Below are positions 1 to 8,898 of a stretch of DNA of 64,000 bases, piece after piece. A program made the translations under genes and the position numbers. Location of the stretch: contig CAWFME010000004.1 of assembly GCA_963816955.1 (NCBI GenBank), forward strand, positions 248,001-312,000, written 5' to 3'. This stretch comes from DATFQI01 sp963816955. Its GTDB lineage: Bacteria > Actinomycetota > Thermoleophilia > Solirubrobacterales > Solirubrobacteraceae. Position 1 is the first letter of the stretch. Every line of letters starts with the position of its first letter. The notes beneath the pieces are model-generated. The model was given only the letters and a program-made list of their open reading frames with translations. It searched no databases and was not told the origin of the DNA.

Positions 1-140
1 TCAAGGACCGCACGCCGCTGACGCCGGTCGTCGACCTGCTGTTCGTGCGCCGGGCGGTGGGGGACGCGCTGCGGCGCACCGTCACGCGCTTCGCCAACGA
101 GCGCAAGGCGGAGATCCAGTTCGGGGCATCCCGGGGGTGA
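1..140 (+). CDS. C-terminal fragment of an unidentified protein
   Basis: Only the last 45 codons of this gene lie in the window. The readable frame ends in a TGA at 138-140 and encodes a hydrophobic stretch (TPVVDLLFVRR) followed by a basic helical segment rich in Arg and Ala and a short tail ending SRG. Nothing in it identifies a family. It lies 17 nt upstream of the 3-hydroxyacyl-CoA dehydrogenase gene on the same strand, but a promoter-like hexamer sits in that gap, so the two need not be one operon. Confidence 0.5.
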   Translation, partial: KDRTPLTPVVDLLFVRRAVGDALRRTVTRFANERKAEIQFGASRG

Positions 141-145
141 TCATC

Positions 146-151
146 TAGGGT
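146..151 (+). promoter_or_regulatory. -10 element, leaderless promoter of the HCDH gene
   Basis: The hexamer TAGGGT ends 6 nt before the ATG at 158, so transcription would start at or next to the start codon. No Shine-Dalgarno sequence is present in the gap. The same spacing recurs before many genes of this window. Confidence 0.5.
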
Positions 152-157
152 CCGCCC

Positions 158-1027
158 ATGTTCGTGTTCAAAGCCGCGGTGGTCGGCGCGGGCGTGATGG
201 GCGGCGAGATCGCCCAGGTGATCGCGGCCGCCGACATCCCCGTCCTGCTCAAGGACGTCGACCAGCAGTACGTGGACGCCGGCCTGCAGAAGGCCCGCGA
301 GGTGACCGAGGGCCAGGTCGGCAAGCTCGTCTCCAAGGAGAAGCTCACGGCCGAGCAGGGATCGGAGCAGATCGAGCGCACGCTGGAGCGCATCACCGGC
401 ACGACCGCCTACGACGGCTTCGGCGACGTCGACTTCGCGATCGAGGCCGTGCCGGAGCGGATCGAGCTCAAGCACGAGGTCTTCGCCGACCTCGACGCCG
501 CCACGCCGGGCCATGCCGTGCTCGCCTCCAACACGTCCGGGCTCTCGATCTCCGAGATCGCCGACGCCACGAACCGCCCCGACAAGGTCGTCGGCTTCCA
601 CTTCTTCTGGCCTGCCTCCTTCATGCGGCTGATCGAGATAGTCGAGGGCGAGGAGACCTCGCAGGCGACGCTGCAGGCCGCCGCCAACTTCGCCCAGGCG
701 ATCCGCAAGACGCCCGTCCGCTGCGCCGAGTGCCCCGGCTTCGTGGTCAACCGGATCCTGACCTCGACGGCTTCGGAGATCTGGCGCTACCAGGACGAGA
801 CGGGCGCCTCGCCCGAGGCGTTGGACGCCTTCATCACCGAGCACGCCGGGATGCCGATGGGCCCGTTCCGGGTCGCCGACATGAGCGGGCTCGACACGGT
901 CGTGAAGGTCGCGCGCGACATGTACGACGCCTACGGCGACCGCTTCCACGTCCCGAAGCGGATGGAGGAGCTGGTCGAGGAGGGCCATCTCGGCGCCAAG
1001 ACCGGGAAGGGCTTCTATGAGCACTGA
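158..1027 (+). CDS. 3-hydroxyacyl-CoA dehydrogenase, NAD-binding half
   Basis: Catalyses NAD-dependent oxidation of 3-hydroxyacyl-CoA in beta-oxidation; cytosolic. The 289-aa protein opens with a Rossmann fold carrying G10-A-G12-V-M-G15. The block NTSGLSISEIAD, the catalytic-His segment GFHFFWPASFMRLIEIV and the PGFVVNRI linker follow, then one C-terminal dehydrogenase domain ending GAKTGKGFY. In FadB-type enzymes a second copy of that domain is needed; here it is the N-terminus of the next gene, whose ATG lies inside this one (11-nt overlap). The two products probably form one functional unit. The start is fixed by the leaderless -10 and by the fold starting at residue 6. Confidence 0.92.
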   Translation: MFVFKAAVVGAGVMGGEIAQVIAAADIPVLLKDVDQQYVDAGLQKAREVTEGQVGKLVSKEKLTAEQGSEQIERTLERITGTTAYDGFGDVDFAIEAVPERIELKHEVFADLDAATPGHAVLASNTSGLSISEIADATNRPDKVVGFHFFWPASFMRLIEIVEGEETSQATLQAAANFAQAIRKTPVRCAECPGFVVNRILTSTASEIWRYQDETGASPEALDAFITEHAGMPMGPFRVADMSGLDTVVKVARDMYDAYGDRFHVPKRMEELVEEGHLGAKTGKGFYEH

Positions 1028-2105
1028 GATCGACCCGAAGCTGGCCGACCGCTTCACGCTGAAGGCGTTCGTCGAGGCGTGCCTGGTGCTCGAGGAGGGC
1101 GTGGCCGGGATCCGCGACGTCGACCTCGGGATGATGATGGGCACCGGCATGGTGCCCGGCCCGTTCGTGCGCGCCGACCTCCGGGGCCTCGACGAGGTGC
1201 TGGCGGCGCTCGAGCAGGCCGAGGACGAGTGGGGCGAGCATTTCGAGCCGCCCCTGATCCTGCGCCGGCTCGTCGCCCAGGGCCGCCTCGGCGCCAAGAG
1301 CGGCCAGGGCTTCTACCCCTACCCGCAGCCCGAGGCCGGCTACGAGCAGGCGCCCGTCAAGCTGGACCGCCGCGGCGACGTGGCGGTGCTGTGGCTCGAC
1401 AACCCGCCCGCCAACTCGCTCTCGCCCGAGGTGATCGAGGCCCTCGGGACGGCCTGGGCCGACGTCGAGGGCAGCGCGCGGGCGATGATCGTCGCCTCGC
1501 CGAACCCCGCGCTGTTCTGCGCGGGCGCCGACATCAAGGCGTTCACGCGCATGGACGAGGGGTCCGGCCGCGAGCTGCTGGACCGCGCGCACGGGCTGTT
1601 CCGCTCGTGGGAGCGCTCGCGGGTGATGACGATCGCCGCGGTCAACGGGCTCGCGCTCGGCGGCGGCTGCGAGATCGCGATGGCCTGCGACGTGCGGATC
1701 GCCGGCTTCTCGGCGTCCTTCGGGCAGCCCGAGATCGCGCTCGGGATCATCCCCGGCTTCGGCGGCACGCAGCGGCTGCCGCGGCTCGTGGGGCCGGCGA
1801 AGGCGCTCGAGATGAACGCCACCGGCGAGCCGATCGCGGCCGGCGAGGCGTTCGAGTACGGCCTCGTCAACTCGGTCGTGCCCGACCACGAGCTGTTCGA
1901 CGCGGCGCTCAACTGGGGCCGCAAGTTCGCGCGCCAGGCGCCCGTCGCACTCGAGCAGATCAAGCGCGTCTCGCACGCCGGCGACCTCGACGAGGGCATC
2001 GAGGCCGAGAAGGGCGGCTTCCTCGAGGCGTTCACGTCCGAGGACGCGCGCGAGGGGATCTCGGCGTTCCTCGGCAAACGCACCCCCAGATTCGAAGGTA
2101 GATGA
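1017..2105 (+). CDS. HCDH C-terminal domain fused to enoyl-CoA hydratase
   Basis: Residues 1-105 are the second C-terminal domain of a 3-hydroxyacyl-CoA dehydrogenase (ending GAKSGQGFYPYP, parallel to the end of the previous protein). Residues 115-362 are a crotonase-fold enoyl-CoA hydratase. The oxyanion-hole segment FCAGADIKAF is present, and both catalytic glutamates are in place, in GGGCEIAMACD and in FGQPEIALGIIPGFGGTQRL. It would hydrate enoyl-CoA in beta-oxidation. The domain order dehydrogenase-then-hydratase is the reverse of FadB and FadJ and recalls archaeal HCDH-ECH fusions. The gene overlaps the previous gene by 11 nt and the sirtuin gene by 4 nt (ATGA), so all three are probably coupled in translation. 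Confidence 0.9.
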   Translation: MSTEIDPKLADRFTLKAFVEACLVLEEGVAGIRDVDLGMMMGTGMVPGPFVRADLRGLDEVLAALEQAEDEWGEHFEPPLILRRLVAQGRLGAKSGQGFYPYPQPEAGYEQAPVKLDRRGDVAVLWLDNPPANSLSPEVIEALGTAWADVEGSARAMIVASPNPALFCAGADIKAFTRMDEGSGRELLDRAHGLFRSWERSRVMTIAAVNGLALGGGCEIAMACDVRIAGFSASFGQPEIALGIIPGFGGTQRLPRLVGPAKALEMNATGEPIAAGEAFEYGLVNSVVPDHELFDAALNWGRKFARQAPVALEQIKRVSHAGDLDEGIEAEKGGFLEAFTSEDAREGISAFLGKRTPRFEGR

Positions 2106-2839
2106 CCGCCGAGCTCGCCGGGCTGATCCGCGCGGCCGGCTCGGTGGTGGCGCTGACGGGCGCCGGGATCTCCGTGCCGTCGGGGATCCCGGACTTCCGC
2201 TCCCCGCAGACAGGGCTGTGGGCCAACGTCGACCCGATGGCGGTGGCGCACATCGACGTCTGGCGGCGCGACCCCGCCACGTTCTGGGGCTTCTACGGGC
2301 AGCGCTTCGCGATCCTGGACGGCAAGCGGCCCAACGGCGCGCACCGGGCGCTGGTCGAGCTCGAGCGCCGCGGCAGGCTCGGCGCGGTGATCACGCAGAA
2401 CATCGACGGGCTGCACGCGGCGGCCGGGACCGCGGACCCGATCGAGGTCCACGGCTCCGTCGCCACCGCCTCGTGCCTGGACTGCGGCGCGTCGTACACG
2501 CTGGCCGAGACGCGCGAGCGGATGGACGCCGACTCCGAGGGCGTCCCGCGCTGCGAGTGCGGGCGGCCGCTCAAGCCGGACGTGACGCTGTTCGGCGAGC
2601 TGCTCCCGGAGGCCGAGATCCAGCGCGCCTACGAGCTCGCGGCCCGCGCGGACCTGCTGCTGTGCATCGGCTCCTCGCTGGAGGTGTGGCCGGTCGCCGA
2701 GCTGCCCCAGGTCACGCTCGACGCCGGCGGGGCGCTCGCGATCGTCACGATGGGCGCGACGCCGTACGACCGGCGCGCGGCGGTCAAGCTCTCCGGCGAC
2801 GTCGAGGCCGAGCTCGAAGCCGTCGTCGCGGCGCTCTAG
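2102..2839 (+). CDS. cobB: NAD-dependent protein deacylase (sirtuin)
   Basis: Removes acyl groups from lysines of proteins, using NAD. The 245-aa protein shows the NAD site TGAGISVPSGIPDFRS near residue 20, the ITQNIDGLH block, and the catalytic His in VHGS. A zinc ribbon follows with Cys pairs CLDC and CEC, then KPDVTLFGE and the late NAD-contact GSSLEVWP. It starts in an ATGA overlap with the beta-oxidation gene, which hints that it acts on acylated CoA-using enzymes; that link is inference. Its last 4 bases overlap the end of the convergent secreted-protein gene. Confidence 0.93.
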   Translation: MTAELAGLIRAAGSVVALTGAGISVPSGIPDFRSPQTGLWANVDPMAVAHIDVWRRDPATFWGFYGQRFAILDGKRPNGAHRALVELERRGRLGAVITQNIDGLHAAAGTADPIEVHGSVATASCLDCGASYTLAETRERMDADSEGVPRCECGRPLKPDVTLFGELLPEAEIQRAYELAARADLLLCIGSSLEVWPVAELPQVTLDAGGALAIVTMGATPYDRRAAVKLSGDVEAELEAVVAAL

Positions 2840-3618
2840 CGGCGGCGCGGCACGCGCTCGCCGGTCGTCGCGTCGACGACCGCGCGGTCCCCGAGCGGCC
2901 GCGACAACGTCACCACGGCCTCCTCGCGGCGCAACTCGGCGGTCCTCGGGCCGTTGGGGACCCGGGCGACGACGCCGAGCACGACGCGGTCGTCGGACTC
3001 GGCCACCTGGACGTGGTCGAACTCGGCGCCGCCGCCCGCCTCCCAGCCGATCGTGAGCTGGGCCGGGTCGGGGCCGGTGCGGTAGTCGTAGATCGACGTG
3101 CAGGCGGGGCGGTAGAGCTCCGTCGCGATGACCTTCGCGCGTACGTGCGGCCCGTACCGTGAGCGGAAGTACTCGGCGGCGTCGGCGCGCTTGGTGATCA
3201 CCTCGACGTCGACCGTGGTGGCGTCGATGTTCGGTGACGTGGTGGCGATGAAGAATCCGTCGCCCTCGGCCGCCTCCGAGTCGATGCGGTCCTGCAGACG
3301 GCCGAGCGCGCGCTCGCTGAGCGCGACGAGCTTCGTGCGCACGCGCCGCGGCTGCTGCGCGAGGCGGCGGATGGCCCGCGCGTGCTCCGCCCGGTCGCGC
3401 GTGACCCGCACGGGGAAGCGGTCGAAGCCGCGGGAGTAGATGCCGCGCCTCATCAGCCGGCGGACGTAGGCGCGGTCGTGGCGGAAGCCGCGCTCATCGC
3501 GGATCTGCTGGTAGCGGGCGATCAGCGTCGGGCGCGGCGGCTCGGGCAGTGGCCGGCACCTCGGCTCCTGTGCGGCCGGTGACAGCGCGATCATGGCTCC
3601 CAGCAGCGCCCCCAGCAT
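2836..3618 (-). CDS. Secreted protein of unknown function
   Basis: The 260-aa product begins with a short hydrophobic segment (LGALLGAMIALSPAA) that could be a signal peptide, followed by an arginine-rich region with YQQIRDERGF. A mixed alpha/beta part includes the segment TTVDVEVITKRADAAEYFRSRYG, an amphipathic strand-helix pattern. I do not recognise a family. Two cysteines after the signal (CRPLP and ACTS) could form a disulfide. The gene converges with the sirtuin gene and diverges from the helical-protein gene at 3659. A GACACT hexamer 7 nt before the ATG may be its -10. Confidence 0.6.
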   Translation of the reverse strand: MLGALLGAMIALSPAAQEPRCRPLPEPPRPTLIARYQQIRDERGFRHDRAYVRRLMRRGIYSRGFDRFPVRVTRDRAEHARAIRRLAQQPRRVRTKLVALSERALGRLQDRIDSEAAEGDGFFIATTSPNIDATTVDVEVITKRADAAEYFRSRYGPHVRAKVIATELYRPACTSIYDYRTGPDPAQLTIGWEAGGGAEFDHVQVAESDDRVVLGVVARVPNGPRTAELRREEAVVTLSRPLGDRAVVDATTGERVPRRR

Positions 3619-3658
3619 GGTGAGCAGTGTCGCGCATCGCGCGTTCTACTGTCTCGGT

Positions 3659-4117
3659 ATGTCCTACATCGCGCGCGAGGCGCGCCAGGAGCTGCTGGAG
3701 ACCGTCGCCGCGGCGGCCGAGGAGATCGGCGCCGCGCTGGCGCTCGTGGAGGTGGCCTACGAGCGGCTCGACGACGACAGCGCCGATCGGCTCGAGGAGC
3801 AGCTCTTCCGGCCGCTCCAGCGGGCGCTCGGGCGCGCGCGGCGCACGCATTCGGGCTTCGCCGAGCGGCACGGCCTCGAGGCGCGGGCGCTGACGCCGCG
3901 GCAGCCCTCGCACGCGGCCGCGCAACCGCGCGAGCTGGTCGAGGACGCCGCCGACGCGGCCGCCGACGCCGAGGAGCGGCTCTCGGAGCTGCAGGACTCG
4001 ATGCGGCCGGTCGAGGTCGGCGACGCTGAGCTGCGCGCGGGCCTGGCCGAGGTGCGCGAGGCGCTCGGCGCGGTCGAGGAGCACGCGGACGCGTTCCTGC
4101 GCACGCTGGGCCGCTAG
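3659..4117 (+). CDS. All-helical hypothetical protein
   Basis: The 152-aa product is rich in Ala, Glu, Arg and Leu and is predicted by eye to be a bundle of long helices with no cysteines and no membrane segment. I do not recognise a family. The start at 3659 (MSYIAREARQELL) is preferred over earlier in-frame codons because the hexamer TACTGT ends 6 nt before it, the usual leaderless spacing here. The earlier codons would also overlap the divergent gene. Its stop overlaps the end of the convergent gene at 4114 by 4 nt. Confidence 0.65.
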   Translation: MSYIAREARQELLETVAAAAEEIGAALALVEVAYERLDDDSADRLEEQLFRPLQRALGRARRTHSGFAERHGLEARALTPRQPSHAAAQPRELVEDAADAAADAEERLSELQDSMRPVEVGDAELRAGLAEVREALGAVEEHADAFLRTLGR

Positions 4118-4532
4118 CCCTTGCGGCGGTAGACGACGTCGAAGTCGTGGACCCAGGTGCCGTCGGGCTCCGTGCGCTCGAGGCTGACCTCGATCGTGCT
4201 GCCGTCGTCGCTGAAGTGGCCCGTGAAGCGCTGGGAGAACTCCGGGTCGTCGCGCCACGTCCGCCAGACGCCGTCCTCGAGCGAGATCTCGTAGACCCGC
4301 GCGACGCCGCGCGAGTCGAAGTAGTGCTGGACGATCCGGTCGCCGTCCTCGGTCGGGCCGATCAGGGTGATGCCGCGCGGGAAGCGCGTGTCCTCCACGG
4401 ACGCGCGCTGGATCAGGTAGCCCCCGCCGTCGAGCCACTCGATGCTCATCTCGCCGTGGAGCACGCCGATGTCCGGGTGCCTCACCTCGGTCGTCCACTC
4501 GCCGATGAGCGGCTCGAGCCCTTCCATGTCGG

Positions 4533-4536
<4 letters not shown>
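4114..4536 (-). CDS. DUF1579-like small hypothetical protein
   Basis: The 140-aa product has the alternating pattern of a beta-barrel (lipocalin-like or DUF1579-like): GEWTTEVRHPD, EMSIEWLDGGGYLIQRAS, GDRIVQHYFDSRGVARVYEIS and a late FDVVYRRKG. Proteins of this look carry the note 'purpose is to estimate a quality or bind a small ligand' only by analogy, so function is unknown. It is the last gene of a minus-strand operon and starts in an ATGA overlap with the upstream ABC-F gene. Confidence 0.6.
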
Positions 4537-6328
<1,792 letters not shown>

Positions 6329-6332
<4 letters not shown>

Positions 6333-7448
6333 GCCGCGCGGCGGTGCTGCACGGCCAGCAGGGCGAGCCCGGCCACGAGGCCCCAGAACGGCGCGCTGAC
6401 TCCGAGCGGCGCGATCCCCGAGGCGCTGACCACGAGCGTGACGACGGCGGCGTCGCGGTGCTCCTCGCTCGCCGCCGCGGCGGCCAGCGCGCCCGCCAGC
6501 GCCCCGAGCAGCGCGAGCCCGGCCACCGCCTCGATCAGCAGCGGCGGGGCGGCCGCGGCGAAGGCGGCGATCAGCCCGGCGCCGAGCCCGAGCACGACGT
6601 AGGAGACCCCGGCCGAGACCGCCGCGATCCAGCGCCGGGCCGGGTCGCGCCCGCCGTCCGGGCCGGCGGTGAGCGCCGCGCTGATCGCGGCCAGGTTGAG
6701 CGCGTGGCCGCCGAACGGCGCGCTGATGACGGTCGCGGCGCCGGTGCCGGCCAGCACGCGCGGCAGCCGCGGCCGGTAGCCGTAGGTGCCGAGCACCGTC
6801 ATCCCCGTCACGTTCTGGGAGGCCATCGTGACGATGAACAGTGGCAGCGCGAGCCCGACGAGGACGCCCGGCTCGAACGCCGGCGTCGTCCACTCGGGCG
6901 CGGGCAGCAGGCCGACGCCGCTCTCGCGTCCGGACGGGTCGACCGCGACGACGATCGCGGCGGCGACGAGTGCCCCGGGCGTGGCCCAGCGGCGCGCGAC
7001 CCGCAGCAGCACGGCCCACGTGATGAGGATCGGGGCGGCTGAGAGGGGAGCGTCGGCGGCGAAGCGCACGGGCGTCAGGCAGACGCTCAGCAGTACGCCG
7101 GCGAGCATCCCGCTCGCGAGCGGGGCGGGGATCGCCGCGATCAGCCGCCCGAGCGGCCGCCACAGCCCGGCCAGCGCCAGCAGCACGCCGGTGACCGCGA
7201 ACGCGCCGACCGCCGCCGGCCAGCCGCCCTCGACGGCGCCGGCCGAGACGAGCAGCGCCGCGCCCGGGCGTGGACCACGCGATCGTGACCGGGATCCGCT
7301 CGCGCGCGGCGAGCCACAGCGTCAGCACGCCCATCCCGATCGAGAGCGCCAGCAGGCCCGAGGCCGCCTGCGCGTCGCTCGCGCCGACCGCGGTCAGGCC
7401 CGCCAGGACGACGGCGAACGCGCCGCCCCAGGCGACCACCGCCGCCAC
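6329..7448 (-). pseudogene. BenE-family (benzoate/H+ symporter) transporter, frameshifted
   Basis: The product would be an integral membrane protein of about 370 aa with 10 or more hydrophobic helices. The N-terminal part reads up to PVTIAWSTPG in one frame; the family then continues AALLVSAGA in a second frame. One extra base in the C/G run at about 7262-7266 breaks the gene. Downstream motifs include AAIPAPLASGMLAGVLL and FIVTMASQNVTGMTVLGTYGYRP, both BenE-like. The GTG at 7448 is a plausible start. It sits between the ArsR-like gene and the ABC-F gene on the same strand. Either a true pseudogene or a sequencing error. Confidence 0.75.
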
Positions 7449-7479
7449 GATCCCCGCGACGATCAGGTGCGCCGTGCGC

Positions 7480-7800
7480 TCAGGCAGCGCGCAGCACGGA
7501 GTCGAGCAGGCCGGGGAAGCGCGCGTCGAGGTCCTCGCGGCGAAGCGAGTTCAGCCGGGCGGTGCCCCGCTGGCGCTGCGAGATCACGCCGGCCTCGCGC
7601 AGCACCTTGAAGTGGTGGGTGCACGTGGACTTCGTCACCGGGAGGTCGAACGCCCCGCACGACGGCGGCTCGTCCGTCGCGGCCAGCGCCGCCACGATCC
7701 GCAGCCGCATCGGGTCGCTGAGCGCGTGCAGCACGGTCGCGAGCACGAGCTCCGCGCGAACGGGCTGGGCGATGGTGTCCTGTTCTTGTACGACGTTCAT
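7480..7800 (-). CDS. ArsR-like winged-helix transcriptional regulator
   Basis: A 106-aa DNA-binding protein. The winged helix spans about residues 15-95: LHALSDPMRLRIVAALA, then the recognition part VTKSTCTHHFKVLREAGVI and the wing RQRGTARLNSLR. Two cysteines (SCGAF and STCTHH) are not in a classical metal motif, so the inducer is unknown. The start MNVVQEQD is chosen because an operator-like palindrome covers this ATG, which suggests autoregulation. Downstream on the same strand lie the BenE-like and ABC-F genes; divergent is a 42-aa ORF. Confidence 0.85.
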   Translation of the reverse strand: MNVVQEQDTIAQPVRAELVLATVLHALSDPMRLRIVAALAATDEPPSCGAFDLPVTKSTCTHHFKVLREAGVISQRQRGTARLNSLRREDLDARFPGLLDSVLRAA

Positions 7801-7805
7801 CGAAC
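7788..7805. promoter_or_regulatory. Operator copy 1 (imperfect), over the ArsR start codon
   Basis: Inverted repeat GTACGA-N6-TCGAAC, one base away from the perfect site 29 nt further on. It covers the start codon of the ArsR-like gene. Likely a regulator binding site for repression of its own gene. Confidence 0.55.
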
Positions 7806-7816
7806 TATTTGCTACG

Positions 7817-7834
7817 GTACGACAACCATCGTAC
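7817..7834. promoter_or_regulatory. Operator copy 2 (perfect palindrome)
   Basis: Perfect inverted repeat GTACGA-N6-TCGTAC. It ends directly before the Shine-Dalgarno sequence AAGGAGGA of the 42-aa ORF, so bound regulator would block that gene. Together with copy 1 it forms a divergent control region. Confidence 0.65.
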
Positions 7835-7847
7835 AAGGAGGACCCCG

Positions 7848-7976
7848 ATGCCCGCAAACGCCCCCGCGCCCCGCCACCTGACCGCCATGATCGCCCAGTA
7901 CATCCACGAGCTCTCCGAGCGCCACGAGAGGGACCGCGAGGCCGTCGCCGTCGCGCCCACCCCGCGGACCGCCTAG
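7848..7976 (+). CDS. Small 42-aa protein under ArsR-like control
   Basis: Short ORF with the strongest Shine-Dalgarno sequence seen in this part of the window, AAGGAGGA at 7835-7842, 5 nt before the ATG. The product is hydrophilic with one amphipathic helix (LTAMIAQYIHELSERHERDRE) and a Pro/Ala-rich tail. It has no cysteine and no membrane segment. No family is recognised. The strong ribosome site and the adjacent perfect operator argue that it is a real gene and the main target of the divergent regulator. Confidence 0.55.
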   Translation: MPANAPAPRHLTAMIAQYIHELSERHERDREAVAVAPTPRTA

Positions 7977-8004
7977 CCCGGCCGGGGCCGCCCGTTCGCC
8001 GGCG

Positions 8005-8871
8005 CTACGGCCCCGCCGCGGCCTCCACGGCCGCTCGGGCCCGCAGTGCGGCCTCGAGGCGCTCGAGCGAACGCGACATCGAGGCCACCACGTCGGGGTC
8101 CAGGCCGCCCTGGATCGCCGCGTTCGCGGCGCTCGCGGCTCCCGCCCGCAGCCCCGCGAGCTCGTCGATCCGGTCGCCGAGGTCCGAGCGGCCGCGCCAG
8201 CTCTCCAGCTCGGCGACGGCGGCCTCGAGCGCGATGTGGAGCTGCATCGCGGCCTCGCGCTCGCGCCCGGCGTCGAGGTCGGCGCGGGCCCGCAGGGCGA
8301 GCTCCTCGCAGGCGAGCGCGACGTCGCGGCCCGCGAGCAGCGCCGCCAGGCGCTGCTGGGGCACCAGCGCGCGGGAGCGGCCGCTGCTCGAAGCGGGAAG
8401 CTCGCGTGCGGCCTCCCAGTCGCCCTCGGCGACCTGCTCGCCGACCCCGTAGCCGATCCGCGTGACCAGCGCGCGCGCCGGGTCGGGGTCGGGCAGCAGC
8501 GGGTCGGCGGCCGAGACGCGGTGGCCCGCCACCGCCCGGTTGAGCACGGCCAGCGCGCCCGCAATGACCTCGTCGGCGTTCGGCCCGGCGGCGTTCTCGA
8601 GCCACTCCTCGGCCGCGTCGCGCTCGTACATCGGCGTCGCGTCGATCACCGTCGCCCGCGTGACCTCGACGTCGGGCGGTGACGGCGCCGCGACGGCCCT
8701 GACCCGTCGCCGCTGGGGAAGGCGGGTGCGCCGCGGCGCCTCCAGGCCGCCGATGACCACGATCTCGCGCACGTCGTCGCCGGCGAAGCGGCGGACGGGA
8801 TAGCGCCCGGGATCCGGTCCCAGGCGCCCCGCGAACTCCCACTGGACGAAGCCGAACCGCCGCTCCGTCAC
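8005..8871 (-). CDS. Hypothetical protein, helical C-terminal half
   Basis: A 288-aa soluble protein. The N-terminal third reads FGFVQWEFAGRLGPDPGRY and VREIVVIGGLEAPRR, a beta-rich pattern; the rest is long Ala/Arg/Glu-rich helix with HIALEAAVAELESWRG. No catalytic motif is evident and the family is not recognised. It starts with GTG 27 nt after the end of the cell-wall hydrolase gene on the same strand, so the two may be co-transcribed. Confidence 0.6.
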   Translation of the reverse strand: MTERRFGFVQWEFAGRLGPDPGRYPVRRFAGDDVREIVVIGGLEAPRRTRLPQRRRVRAVAAPSPPDVEVTRATVIDATPMYERDAAEEWLENAAGPNADEVIAGALAVLNRAVAGHRVSAADPLLPDPDPARALVTRIGYGVGEQVAEGDWEAARELPASSSGRSRALVPQQRLAALLAGRDVALACEELALRARADLDAGREREAAMQLHIALEAAVAELESWRGRSDLGDRIDELAGLRAGAASAANAAIQGGLDPDVVASMSRSLERLEAALRARAAVEAAAGP

Positions 8872-8898
8872 CTGGCGCGCTCCGTCACGCGCCGGCGG

